This document shows, in pieces, positions 32,443-45,100 of a stretch of 64,000 nucleotides of DNA. The notes below the pieces were generated by a model that worked only from the letters and a program-made list of their open reading frames with translations, did not search any database and was not told where the DNA came from. Origin of the DNA: Amia ocellicauda (taxonomy: Eukaryota; Chordata; Actinopteri; Amiiformes; Amiidae); assembly GCF_036373705.1 (NCBI RefSeq), contig NC_089856.1, forward strand, positions 26,932,798 to 26,996,797. Direction: 5' to 3'. Made by a program: the position numbers and the translations under genes. Within the stretch, counting starts at the first letter, position 1; each line of letters starts with the position of its first letter.

Positions 32443-33663
32443 CACTCACCTAAAGGATTATTAGGAACACCTGTTCAATTTCTCATTAATGCAATTATCT
32501 AACCAACCAATCGCATGGCAGTTGCTTCAATGCATTTAGGGGTGTGGTCCTGGTCAAGACAATCTCCTGAACTCCAAACTGAATGTCTGAATGGGAAAGA
32601 AAGGTGATTTAAGCAATTTTGAGCGTGGCATGGTTGTTGGTGCCAGACGGGCCGGTCTGAGTATTTCACAATCTGCTCAGTTACTGGGATTTTCACGCAC
32701 AACCATTTCTAGGGTTTACAAAGAATGGTGTGAAAAGGGAAAAACATCCAGTATGCGGCAGTCCTGTGGGCGAAAATGCCTTGTTGATGCTAGAGGTCAG
32801 AGGAGAATGGGCCGACTGATTCAAGCTGATAGAAGAGCAACTTTGACTGAAATAACCACTCGTTACAACCGAGGTATGCAGCAAAGCATTTGTGAAGCCA
32901 CAACACGTACAACCTTGAGGCGGATGGGCTACAACAGCAGAAGACCCCACCGGGTACCACTCATCTCCACTACAAATAGGAAAAAGAGGCTACAATTTGC
33001 ACAAGCTCACCAAAATTGGACAGTTGAAGACTGGAAAAATGTTGCCTGGTCTGATGAGTCTCGATTTCTGTTGAGACATTCAGATGGTAGAGTCAGAATT
33101 TGGCGTAAACAGAATGAGAACATGGATCCATCATGCCTTGTTACTACTGTGCAGGCTGGTCGTGGTGTTGTAATGGTGTGGGGGATGTTTTCTTGGCACA
33201 CTTTAGGCCCCTTAGTGCCAATTGGGCATTGTTTAAATGCCACGGCCTACCTGAGCATTGTTTCTGACCATGTCCATCCCTTTATGACCACCATGTACCC
33301 ATCCTCTGATGGCTACTTCCAGCAGGATAATGCACCATGTCACAAAGGTCGAATCATTTCAAATTGGTTTCTTGAACATGACAGTGAGTTCACTGTACTA
33401 AACTGGCCCCCACAGCCACCAGATCTCAACCCAATAGAGCATCTTTGGGATGTGGTGGAACGGGAGCTTCGTGCCCTGGATGTGCATCCCACAAATCTCC
33501 ATCAACTGCAAGATGCTATCCTATCAATATGGGCCAACATTTCTAAAGAATGCTTTCAGCACCTTGTTGAATCAATGCCACGTAGAATTAAGGCAGTTCT
33601 GAAGGCGAAAGGGGGTCAAACACAGTATTAGTATGGTGTTCCTAATAATCCTTTAGGTGAGTG
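32443..33663 (+). mobile_element. Tc1/mariner DD36E element, copy 2 (1,221 bp, intact gene)
   Basis: Terminal inverted repeats CACTCACCTAAAGGATTATT at both ends, same length as copy 1. The two copies differ at only scattered positions over the whole element, which suggests recent mobility. Inserted in TA-rich microsatellite DNA. Confidence 0.94.
32591..33631 (+). CDS. Tc1/mariner DD36E transposase, uninterrupted (346 aa)
   Basis: Catalyses excision and TA-target insertion of its element. The N-terminal half has two helix-turn-helix regions (about residues 5-45 and 70-115) and basic stretches (RRPHRVP, NRKKRL). The catalytic triad is Asp-155 (AWSDES), Asp-246 (FQQDNAPCH) and Glu-283 (NPIEHLWD). 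There are 36 residues between the second Asp and the Glu, so it is DD36E, the spacing of the Incomer (IC) family, and not the DD34E of classical Tc1. The frame is full length with no stop. A possible weak point is [10 protein letters not shown], where copy 1 and the family usually have QSPDLNP. Whether it is active cannot be told from sequence. Confidence 0.93.
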   Translation: MGKKGDLSNFERGMVVGARRAGLSISQSAQLLGFSRTTISRVYKEWCEKGKTSSMRQSCGRKCLVDARGQRRMGRLIQADRRATLTEITTRYNRGMQQSICEATTRTTLRRMGYNSRRPHRVPLISTTNRKKRLQFAQAHQNWTVEDWKNVAWSDESRFLLRHSDGRVRIWRKQNENMDPSCLVTTVQAGRGVVMVWGMFSWHTLGPLVPIGHCLNATAYLSIVSDHVHPFMTTMYPSSDGYFQQDNAPCHKGRIISNWFLEHDSEFTVLNWPPQPPDLNPIEHLWDVVERELRALDVHPTNLHQLQDAILSIWANISKECFQHLVESMPRRIKAVLKAKGGQTQY

Positions 33664-33697
33664 TATATAATTTATACTAATACACATTTCTATATTC

Positions 33698-33926
33698 ATC
33701 GTGAAAAAATAAGAGACCACTGCAAAATGATCAGTTTCTCTGGTTTTACTATTTAGAGGTATGTGTTTGGGTAAAATTAACTTTTTTTTTATTTTATAAA
33801 TTACTGACAACATTTCTCCCAAATTCCAAATAAAAATATGAATGGAATGGAATGATTGCCATACATGTAGAGATGCTGATTTAAGAAAAGATTGCAGTGG
33901 TCTCTTAATTTGTTCCAGAGCTGTAT
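33698..33926. mobile_element. Truncated non-autonomous element, same family as the MITE at 253-327
   Basis: Left part GAAAAAATAAGAGACCACTG and right end AGTGGTCTCTTAATT followed by TTCCAGAGCTG before TA. The outermost left terminus (CAGCTCTG) is missing. It lies 35 bases after DD36E copy 2. Confidence 0.6.
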
Positions 33927-33929
33927 ATG

Positions 33930-35280
33930 GGTCAGTGACGAATAAGGATTTTAATGTGGTAAACAAAAAGTATTGGTTTAAAATACAAATCAAAGCTCTC
34001 TCTACCTTCATTAGAATGTTATGTATATATTTAAAAAAGTTTTATTTCTGAAAATAATAATTTATACTTTTTTGTATCAATTTCTAGTATCAAAACTGTA
34101 ATACTGTGACAAAAATGTTATACCGGATAACAATGATAGATTTGCAAATTATTTGACTTTAGTTTTTTGTCAGCATAAAGTTGGGGGTTATAAGTAGCTC
34201 AGGAAAAAAAAAACACAATTAATCTCACAAATTTGGGCTTTTCTATTGACACATCTATTGGCACATTTTTTGAAGTTAGTTACCCAAAACATATGCTGGG
34301 AAAAGTCTGAAAATGCTATCTAGTAAAAAAATATATAATTATTATTGTATCCTTAACTCAAGGACACTGACATGTATTTTTAGAAGAAAAATATGTGATA
34401 TTCTACTTGAATGATATTGTTACTCGGAATGACATACTGTGAGGTTTCGTATGGAATGTTATCTAAAGATTATCTCCGCAACAAATATGTACAGAAACAC
34501 TCATTCTGTATTTAACCGAGAGTGAGAGACACTAAATGTGTCAATTGTTTTGAATTAACAGTAAATAATCAGAAGTGAAATCGAAATACTCCTAATTATA
34601 AATACTCCTAAAAACTCCTAATAAAATGATTAGCAAGTCACTCCGGATAACAAGTCACATTGTTGGAAAACAGAAAGTAATCGTTTTCTGGTATGACAAA
34701 ATCGTTTTCCAGTATGACAAAATACAAGTATTAATTTATGAATCAGGCAATTACTTGACTACTTATGTAAATTTATTAATTTGACCTACAGGTATTCAAT
34801 GTCATCTTTCACATGAAATCTATTTTGTTTTTAAAATGATTTTAATGCTTTTTAAGTGTTGTCCAGTATGACACAGAATTATGTACCCAAGTGCACCAGT
34901 GATCGAAAAGGTCAAATTATCAACATTTTAGGATAGACTTACTAAACTTTCTGCACAGCCTGGGGGTCCTTCATGACCTTCTGAACGATGCAATGTCCTG
35001 TCACATGGCTAGCAAAATGCAATCTGATGTAAAAATGCTCCTGAATGTCTGTTGTCTGGAATGACATTGGAAGAAATCCCAATATAGGGACAAAGGTTTT
35101 TTTCGTGTAAAAATTAAATTAAATTAAGAATCTTTGCAATATTTGTATACATTAATGTAAACATTCACACAATTATGCCCAACTGTTAGATCTAAGGTTT
35201 TATAGTTTTTTATGTATGTTTTTTTTATCATTTTTGAATTTTCATTTTAGGTGTGGACAGTTATACAGTATGACATTTTG
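33930..35280. repeat. AT-rich region with scattered copies of a GTATGACA-type motif
   Basis: Variants of TCCAGTATGACA occur near 34422-34434, 34686-34698, 34707-34719, 34861-34872, 35053-35066 and 35264-35275. CCGGATAACAA also appears twice (about 34124 and 34643). No reading frame of note. This may be the inside of an old, unclassified transposon. Confidence 0.4.
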
Positions 35281-35312
35281 GATGATTGGAGATTAATAGC
35301 TTTCAGTGATTC

Positions 35313-35430
35313 AGGAAAAATGGGCAAGCGTAAGGATCTGAGCGACTTTGACAAGGGCCAAATTGTGATGGCTAGATGACTGGGTCAGAGCATCTTCAAA
35401 ACTGCAGCTCTTGTGGGGTGTTCCCATTAA
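35313..35430 (+). mobile_element. 5' fragment of a Tc1-like element (same family as 61876-62776)
   Basis: Reads [19 protein letters not shown] then a stop, LGQS and KTAALVGCS. The element at 61876-62776 has [19 protein letters not shown] in the same place. The fragment ends abruptly at about 35430. Confidence 0.8.
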
Positions 35431-38400
35431 ATATATATTTATATATACAATTTATGAACTTTGAAATAGTGTGGATCATTGGGAGCAAGTGCAAAGCGTC
35501 ATTGTAGGATATGAGGTTTGTTGGACCTTTCCAGCTATATTCAATATATATTGAAAAAGGTTGTCTTGTGTCCCAACCCACGTCATCCCAGCATACATAC
35601 ACACACACACATACATACATACAGGTATATGTATACATGTGAATATTTATGTACATGCATACTTAAAAAACAAACAAACAAAAAACACTATTGCTTTCTA
35701 TATATTTATTGCAATAAAAGGATACAGATATACTTTCAGATAGACATTATTTATTTATATTATATTCCAGTAACTGCAAAGACAATCCTTTAAATTATAT
35801 CAATCCAAATATGGACAACTAAGTGGTTAAGGAAGTTAAAATTGCCAAAAAGGTAAGGGATAGTCTTTCGTCTGAAATGTGTGAAGTGAAGCAGCATATA
35901 TACTACAATATACAACATACTGATACTGTGCAACACTCAAATACAATTTGAGATTTTGAAGTAATGTACCTGCCAATATCTACAATACAGCTACTGGCAA
36001 ATCTTTCTTTTAGAAAGACAGATGGAAACACAGAAAATGCATGTCTTGTTCAGGGAAAAAAGTATAGAAAACTATGCTACTTTCTGTGCAGTTGTAACTA
36101 CAGATGGCATGGTCCTCTCTGAAGAGTTACACTTTGGAAAATAAATTGGAGTAACAAGCCAATGAGGGAAAACAAAGTGTAAGTGTTACGTTTTGCAGGA
36201 GGGTTGGCTTAGAAGTATCCAGATCTCTTGTTTGGTGAGCATTTTAAGGGGGGAAAGCAATTCTTTCCTCTTTCACTAACACAACAGCCACCAAGTTAAG
36301 GATTACACAATAATATTTGACAGTATGCAAGTGGGATTATTTTGTTATTTTTACACTGAAGGCATCAAATATTATAGACAAAGGTGGATACAATCGCAAA
36401 AGAACACTGCCAAGTTGAATGACAGGAGTTGGCACTACCAAGACCAATTCACAGTTACATTGTGGATGATTTCTGCTTACCAACCAGCTGTATTAAACGA
36501 GACAAAAATCTGACCATGTAAATCAAGAAAAAAAGGTTCAGTATACAATACATTTGATTTGACAAAAGTGTGTTAGAGTACGGTCCATGGACACACATTA
36601 AACAAGAAATTAAACATTTTTCTTTTAAATAAATTAGTATTTGAAAAGGTTTAATTAAAAAACAGGTGCTATGAAATTCATAATAAGGATGTATACACTA
36701 CTTGCAATTTTTACCAGCTGTTATAAACCAGCTACACAATTATTGTCCACACATTTCATATAAACCTTATGAAGAAGCACTGGATATCAAATTATGGAAT
36801 ATGAAGAAACTAAACTACAATTCTCTATGCCTTTTACAATGTTATTTCAATACCAGATGTCTAAAAGTTACAAGCACTTCTAAACCACTGTTTTAATTTA
36901 ATTTAATTTCTTGATTTTCAGAGGGAGGTTTAAAAATGGTATCCAATGAAAATAAATCAACATAATGACACTAATGTAACTGTGTATAAACAAATAGTTG
37001 CTTCACATAAGGGTCATGGGTGTTTGACAGAAATATTTTCAATGGAAAACATAGTCATGCCCTAACATTTTTGCCTTAATTGACTTAAAACAATATTTTC
37101 AAAATAAAACTGTCATACGCTGTAATGATCTGAAGTCTACATGGACTGTAATCCCCATTTCAGATGTATATATTTTTTAAATCTACTTTAAAATGTTACA
37201 TAGTACACTGTGATGAAAACTCTTTACAACCTTTTTACATTTTACAATGTCAAAAATCAACAGACGCCACTAAGTGTCAGGAGAGAAGCACTAAAGTCTT
37301 CATGAAAAAAAATATATATATATGAATAGGTTTTTATAATTCTAGACAATTTGAAAAAATAACTGCAGTTTAAGAAACGTTTCAGTCAATGCAGGACAGG
37401 AATGCTTTTGTGTACCAAGAATTACTGCAACTGTAAAATGAATTTAGTTTGCTGTGGTGTTTAGTACTCGATATGATATTAAGCTACTATCAAGTGTACA
37501 CACAAGATTGTCCAATATCATTTATAGCTTCTTTTAATTTGATATCAAAATAACTTCTGGTGTTTGGCACAGTTTTGCATTAAATTAATTACACCAGGAA
37601 CTACCTGTGATGCACATGATAAGATGGAAAACATTTTACTTTGCAGAAAAAAAACAGAGAAAAAACATGCACCCCGTCCTATTTTTCGACAGTGATGAGA
37701 TGAGTGAAGTGCCACATAGACTGCTTTAGCAATGTTGGGGTCATTCTGTATGTAAAATAAACACTCTTCCTCCAAAGGGTTGTATTACTTTTAATGTTCT
37801 CTTTCCATGTTTAATTCAAGTAAGCAATGGAAATAAAAATGTGGACTTACCTGGTACATGGCAAGGTTACCATGGAAAGAGATTCTTAAGATTAAGACAT
37901 CCCAACAGAGTAACTAAAACACAATAGGACTGAGTAGAGCACACAAGCTCCTACACCCCCATTACGGCTATAGCGTTTTTTTACTCCAAGTTTGATCCAA
38001 ACATCGGCCAGCTGCATGTGGCAATGGGGCAACGGACAGAATTCACTGAAGAGAATTCAGATTTTCTATGTTGGTGACCAACAAAAACAATCTAACATCG
38101 TTGGTCTTAATTAGAAAATACAGGGGAGAAAGAGAGTTCTCAAATAAGCAGATTTTTTCGAACCATTATACATAACTACAATGTTTATGGTTGCTACAAC
38201 CCAGGTGATTATAAAGTTGGCCCTTTTTTCTGTATTTTTTAATACAGTAGTCTATCAAGACCATGAGAAACAAAGGACTACAATATTGTTATTGGGTAGG
38301 GGGGGTTAAATTGATCTTTCTTCATACATTCTTCATTAAACTGGAATGCAACATTGTACATAGCACTGTTAAAATGTTTAAGGTCCACAGACAGAAACAT

Positions 38401-39462
38401 ACACATGGCTAACCGTTACATAGCCTACTCAGTGTTAGGCACTGTTCTAGCATGAAGTAATTCAGAGTGAAACATTTATAGCACTTTTAGAGCAGGCAGT
38501 TTTATTTTTTTTTATTTGATAGTATCTGACTTTTGCACAGTGGGTCTAGAGTGGCTGGGGATTCACAATAGGAATCCATCAGTTACTGTTGTGTATTCTA
38601 ATTAACCATTATTGAGTGATGCATGCCAGGTCACTTTGTCTATTACACAGGTCACTCATTTGCATAATGTATATATCATTACTGTACTATTTCTTCATAC
38701 TCTTGAATTCTGCATTTACATTAGAGAGCCCCCTTAGAAAATGTCTCTAAACTCCCTAATCATTAACCATTCTTAAAACAAAATGTATTGTTTCAGAAAA
38801 GTAAATGCAATTTCAATAGAAGCCTGGAATTTCCTAGTGCGTGCCCATGTACAATACACATGTTTAAGCATCAATTAGCCAATTGCTTTGGTGTGTCAAA
38901 ACGTTTCTACTCCAATACCTCAAATCAAATCGAATCCGCTTATTTCTACTCTTTCAATTATACACACACAGAAATATAACTTTGCATATATTCTATGGGG
39001 GGCCCAAACAAGACGATGGTAATACACATATATATTTTATAAGGTTACAAAAACATATTCAAGACATCAGAATACTTAAATCGAGACAGCTATTACGCTG
39101 ACAGCTTCAGAAGTTTCTTAAAACAGGAACTGTTTGAATAACAAAGACACCACAACAGAACTGAGAGAGCAAGGAAAAAACAAAAACAAAACAAAAACAG
39201 TTTATCCAAGGGGAAAGTGTAAATCTTCAAATTGTGTGAGTCATTTGACAGAGGGAGGGATTCAGAATAACAATAAGGCTGATTTTGTTTATTATAACTA
39301 TTTTTTGTGTGTCTTTGCGGTATCTTTTCAGATATAATTGCCAGGTGTGTTTCAACATAAATCGGAAGATCAACCAACATAGACAAGCTTCTCTCTTCTG
39401 CATGGTAGAAGCAGCAGTCCATGTGGAGAGCAGAAGTTTTTTTTTTTTCTGTTTAAATTTTT
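35431..39462. other. SEC62 downstream region, probably long 3' UTR plus intergenic
   Basis: AT-rich with no recognised gene. CA/CATA repeats at about 35590-35625 and a G run near 38298. Many TTTATT motifs (AATAAA on the minus strand) occur, the first at 39288-39293, 170 bases past the SEC62 stop. Mammalian SEC62 has a multi-kilobase 3' UTR, so transcription may run far into this stretch; the sequence alone does not decide. Confidence 0.4.
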
Positions 39463-39989
39463 TTAAGTTTTTTTGTGTAAAGGCTTTGACTCGTCTTCAT
39501 CCTCGTCCTCTTCCTCATACTCGCCCTCCTCCTCCTCCTCCTCCTCCTCCTCCTCTTCCTCCGTGTGCTGCTCCAGCTCCTCCCTCGTGATCATCTCAAA
39601 GTCGTTGCCGTTGCTGTGCTGAGATCCCTCGTCCTCCCGCCGGTCGCTGTCCGTGTCCGACTGCCTCTCCGCCCCTGAGCCCTCTGCTGCCGAGCTGATG
39701 GCTGCCTTACCGTCCTCCTCCTCTCCTTCCTTCTTCTCGCCGTCGGACTTCTCCTCACTGTCGGACTTCTGGCCCTTCACTGCCACCGTGGCGGTCGGCA
39801 AAGGCTCGGCTGTGTCCGCCTTGTCCACCACAGCCTTCTTAGAGTCCGAGCGAGGGCCAGTGTACTCATGGGTGTAGAGAGGCCTGAAGGAGTCAATGAA
39901 TCCCACATCAGCAGTCAAGTTGGGGAGGAACCAGAAGTGATGGCGCCCACCAGTAACCACCCAAATGATCAGGAACAGAATACACCGAG
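39463..39989 (-). CDS. sec62: SEC62 coding exon 8 and stop (residues 244-418)
   Basis: Acceptor ctcgtctccag, stop TAA at 39463-39465. Encodes RCILFLIIWVVTGGRHHFWF, the acidic tail, the LIR FEMI and an E-rich end coded by a CTC/CCT microsatellite (about 39498-39560). Confidence 0.97.
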
Positions 39990-42116
39990 CTGGAGACGAG
40001 AAAAGGACAAATAAATAAGTTCATAAATAATAAACTGCAGTGTTCAGAGCTTCTTGTGTGATAGATTTTGCTTGTGAAGAGAACAGATCAGGCTACTTAC
40101 CAACTGCAAGCATAAGGATACTGGCAACAAAGCATCCAGCTGCAACACTCAGATAGTACACGCCAACGCGCATTTCAGCTGGCCATAACGGGAACAGGGT
40201 GGCTGCGATCACTGCGATCACTATCACAAAATAACACAAAAGTTTGAATGCAAATAAAGGCAGATTCATCACAAACCACCATCTTTATACATACATTACA
40301 GACATCAACATAGATGCATCTATCTTCTACAGCTTCTATCAGGTAGATAACTTGACTTTTCTGTCAATAACATATGAGACTTGCTGAGTGTAACATTTTC
40401 TATTAAAACTAGCACCATGGTGAATGTCTTAAGCATCCTCACATAGGCAATCCCTCATCTGTTAACCTTAATCTTGGATAATGAATGCTTGACTAGTTTC
40501 AATAGAGAGGATTTTCAATTTCCTCTTGCAGAGTTGATTAACACTTTCTATAGAAAACTATGAATTAATAAGAACTCACTATAAAGCAGGGATTTTGCTT
40601 TCAAGCTCCAATTAAGTAGGGAGGACTGTATTCAGATGTTAAATTGATGGACACAGCCCTGAAAAAGCCCGCTCATCTTTATTTGCAATTTTACAGTTAC
40701 CGCTGCCCCCCTTTTTCTAGAGAACTTAGATTTGGCTCATTTAGAATTATTTTTATGTGCCAATTATATAAAATACATTATAAACAATTTACTGAATAGC
40801 AGTCATAAAAACTAAAAACAAAGTCCCAAACACCCTTTTACTGTGAAAATAAAATATGCAGCACACTTCTAAAATCTATGATCTTTTTAAATATTCCCTT
40901 TGGATCACTATATGATCTAATTACCATCTGAAGAAAGTTTGTATAAACTAAACACCAACCTAATATCAGGCCCATGGCAAATGTTTTAAAGTGAACTGGG
41001 TCATAAATCCAAACATATACCTGCAGAGAGAATAAATAAGTGGTTATCAACAATGACAAAGTACATCTATTAACACGGAGGTGTGCAAGTAAAAAACAGG
41101 CACGTGAGCATATCTCCTATTATTTAGTGTGTTTTTCTTTTCACTTTATATCTATAACATTTATGGCAGTCTGACAAGATATGAAATGTATTAATTTAAT
41201 AAGCAAGTAGCGGTCATTCTAAATGACCTTTGGAAATAATATGGAATACTGATTAGGCTTTTGTCTATCTTCAAATACTAATATATTCATAATGCACCCT
41301 ACAATGGAGTTCAGGAGTGATCTAGAGACATGCAATTAATGCTGACACGAATTTAGCCCAGTGTCAGAATGATATTTTGTCAGCTTCCTTGACTTACTTG
41401 CTTGCTTATTATCTAAAATGATTATGCAATAAGAGGGCATTCAAGGTCTAATTGCAGAATGGTATAGTTATAAAACTGGAAAATGTGGCACTGCCAACGG
41501 TATGATACTTTTAAATAACTGACCTCACTACCATCCAAAAACAACTGCTCATCATGTGGCTCCAGTTTGAATTTTTTCTTAGTCTCTTTTTTCTTCTTTG
41601 GCGTTCCAGGACTTTCATCCTAAAGAGATGCATGGATTTAGACTGTGTTTCCACTATAACTATTAAAAACATAAGATACACAGTATTAAACAGCTGGACA
41701 GAGAAACAAGGAATTCCAAATATGTCAGTGTGTATGCCAGTATGTCAATCAACTGTAGATTTGATTAAAAAGGTAAACGTAACAGGACGTGATGCAAATG
41801 TTTCTGTATAGCTCAATAATAAAGGAAATGGACTTATCATTGAATGTTTCCAATTTGTGATTTTAATTAACTATGCTGATTTATGACTCTCGTATTGCCA
41901 CAGGAGAGATGCAAACAGACACAGCTTATTAAATGTACCTGTAAAGACTATCTGCTTTTTACGCTGTATGGAGCACTAATGCATAACCCTCTAGAGCTGA
42001 CAGACACCTTGGTAAGGCACCGGACAGAGCCAATCAACCCAGGCAGGAGCAGTCGTGCACCAGAAAATCCCAGTCTAAGTCAATTATGACTATAAGTGCA
42101 CATTCTAACCAGGTGA

Positions 42117-42147
<31 letters not shown>

Positions 42148-45100
42148 CCTCTCATGCACCATGAAAACAAATCCCTTCTTACACTTTTCTCCTTCTTGGT
42201 GTCTGTAGCCTCAGCTTCCTTTTTCTTCTCTTTCTCCTTCTTGCTCTTCTTGTCCTCCTCCTTTCCACTGTCACTCTTGGGTTTTTCCTTCTCTTTCTCC
42301 TTCTCTTTCTCTCTCTTGATTTCCTTTTCTGGTTTCTTCTTCATCACTTTCAAAGCTCGATGGAAAAATTGTTTCTTCAGAAGTCTGGGAGGAGAGAAGA
42401 AGGGGTTAAGGTATATAGGCTGGTGGGGGTCGGTGCAGTTGAATCACCATTGCAATTGAGACATTTTAAAAGATAAAACAAGCAAATAGGGTAAATAGCC
42501 AAGAAAAAGAAAAATATTTCAGTAGATCTAGGAGGTAGTAAGTGAATGCATTGAACTGGGCACACTCTAAGCAGCCCAGCCATTACACACTGACCCTCTC
42601 TCCCAGCACAGACACTGAGTCAGACACATGCCTTCCTGCACACAATGCAGGGTCTGTATGAGGCCACCTCAGGACGCTCGCTCACACAGTGGAAGCTGTT
42701 CCAAAAGTAGAGCCCTGGGAAACGCAGACATTTTCAAGTCCTGTTAATGTACTAAACGGTTTCTTCTGTGAAAAGCAATATTCATTTCTATTTATTCTTT
42801 TCTGTAATTGCATAATTGAAGGTAATGTTAACCCCTCTGCAGCCCACAACTTTGGCACAAGTCCGGTTCCATTTGCATTCTTGATAAAACTGCAAAATAC
42901 ATCTGATTGATTGTACCAGTCATAGTAAATCATTTACAAAGTGAGTTGGACAGACCTGTAATTGCCATTTGTTTGTGTTGCAACTAATTCTGTAGGGGCT
43001 TTATTTAACGTGCTGTTGAGGGTTTAATTACCTAAAACAGTGACATGCTTAATGATCTAATAAACCACACACTCCCCGGCAGAGCCAGTACCTGTTGCAG
43101 TAATCAACCACAGACTCTCTGGTAGTGAACAATGCTTCTTCTCCTTTCTTTGCTTTTGCCCACTTGGAATCCAGAAGACAGTCCACTGCTTTCAAAGCTG
43201 AAGAATGAAATACAAAGATAACACACAAGGATCAACTATAAATCCTATCTGTCCATAAATAACAATGATTGATTAATTCTGCAGTGATGGAGCTACAGGT
43301 AAAAAATATACAAGATGGTTAGTTTGTGGTGAGGTGGATTTTGATGAATTGCTAATTTACTAATCTAACATCTGTTATCACAGTGAAGTACAGATAACAG
43401 AAGAATTTATGTGGAGAGAGATGTACCAGTGCAACCTAATGCAAGGCCTCTAAGAATGTTTGTGCACAAGCTCAAGCATTCATTTAAATACATTTTACCT
43501 AATTTTAATATGGGGCCATCTGCTTTGGAATTGTACATATGTGTTACAATAAAATTAAATGTTTGTCACATCTCTGAATGCCAATAAAACATAAGTTACC
43601 CTTCAATATAATTGTGCTGCTAGAATGTTTTCCAATTAGCAGATTAATATTGTGCGGTGTGCACCAATTATATAAAATGTGGTCTAAAACCTGGTCTACC
43701 TAATAATGTTAGAGTAATTAAATGTGCATCAGTCATGTTTTCTTAATATTTCATGTCTGACTGTAGGAATTTTACTGTAGGTTTTTCCCTGGTTCTTGGT
43801 TATTTCTTCAATTATTTTCTAACAGTTTTGGGCTAATGTCATTTCTGAAATGATATTATGAAATACAACAGTTCTCAAGGTCAGATTAAAAAATTGCCAA
43901 TTATATACAAATCAATCGCAGTGTAATGGAGTGTGTATTTTGACTTTAGCAGAAGTGTCACTGTGACTCAAGGCTGATGTATTGTTGGGGAAAAAGACTT
44001 ACAAATAAAATTTAGTATAATCAAATATATTCTTAATTTCTTTTAACAAAAAACATTAATAATCTGGTCCCATATATTAAAATTATGTGATACTGAGAAG
44101 TGTCACTCACCTGTGTGAGTAGTTTGCCAGTGGGTAATAAAGCAAAGCATGAAGAAAATTAATATTCCTTAGTACAACTCTTAAATATTAGCTTTCAGAA
44201 AGTGTTTTCAGAACTTATTGATTTAGTGAGCATTGTAAACAATAAAAACCAACAGCAGGGAGTCATGCAGAAGATACAGTGAAGTGCTACACTATGAAAT
44301 ACATATAAAATCATATCAAAACTCAGTAGATTGAAATGACTCTTAAGAACAAGTAATGTAGGCTTAGTTGGGGACTATGACAGCTGAACATATACCTATG
44401 AAGTACTCCACTCTATGACCCATCATGTTGGTGGATTTGGTGGGGCAGTTGAATCGCAGATACTTGGCAACAGCCTTCTCCTCCTTGGTGGGCTCACCCA
44501 CCTCCTGTAACAAACAGGAGTTTTCTTTTTAGATTATTATTTTTACTATTGGAAAAACCAACACAAAAACATTGTTTAAAAAGACATTAAACCCTATTAA
44601 CTTTTAATTAGCCCTTTTTCCCTCCAGTTTTATGGTATATGCTGGCAGTGTAAAAAGGACATCTCATATGGTCAAAAGTACTATGGAATCAATGGATCTT
44701 TTCTTACTTTCCACTTTGACTAACATCAATTTACACTGGAGTGGGCAGTTTGCCCACCAAGCAAATAACCTGTCTTTACAGTATGGAATGATATACATCA
44801 ATACATTACCCCCGTACATATATGCGAGTGCCACTTCCTACAGCTGGGATGTATGTAATACCAGGGTATTATGTGATTGTTACCTTATTCACGGAACATG
44901 CATACAGAAAAATGTGCCAAGATTATTTTTAAATTGTTTCCATTTAGTCCATTGCCATTTTAAAGCAGCATATGGCTTGTAAAAAACATACATTGATCAA
45001 ACTGCTCTGCAATGGACATCTCGTATCTACGCCTATAATACCACATTGACATATGAATGTCATTTTCAGCTTTCATTTGCATCCAATGTATTCTTAATGG

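Larger units (their letters stand above)
39990..44395. other. SEC62 introns 2-7
   Basis: Introns at 39990-40100, 40221-40959, 41021-41523, 41620-42182, 42385-43091 and 43198-44395. AT-rich; the poly-T run at 42118-42142 is the only clear repeat. No transposon recognised, in contrast to the NAD kinase introns. Confidence 0.6.

Noticed and set aside
38298-38900. Possible conserved gene or RNA in the SEC62 downstream region
   Set aside because: Nothing folds or translates convincingly; more likely 3' UTR or intergenic.
39653-39877. Plus-strand Ser-rich frame
   Set aside because: Antisense of SEC62 exon 8.
42154-42459. 101-codon plus-strand frame rich in Ser and Phe
   Set aside because: Antisense of the Lys/Glu-rich SEC62 exon 4; the composition is the complement of AAG/GAG codons.
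44632-44982. 116-codon plus-strand frame in SEC62 intron 1
   Set aside because: No similarity to a family I know, no splice context, AT-rich like random sequence.
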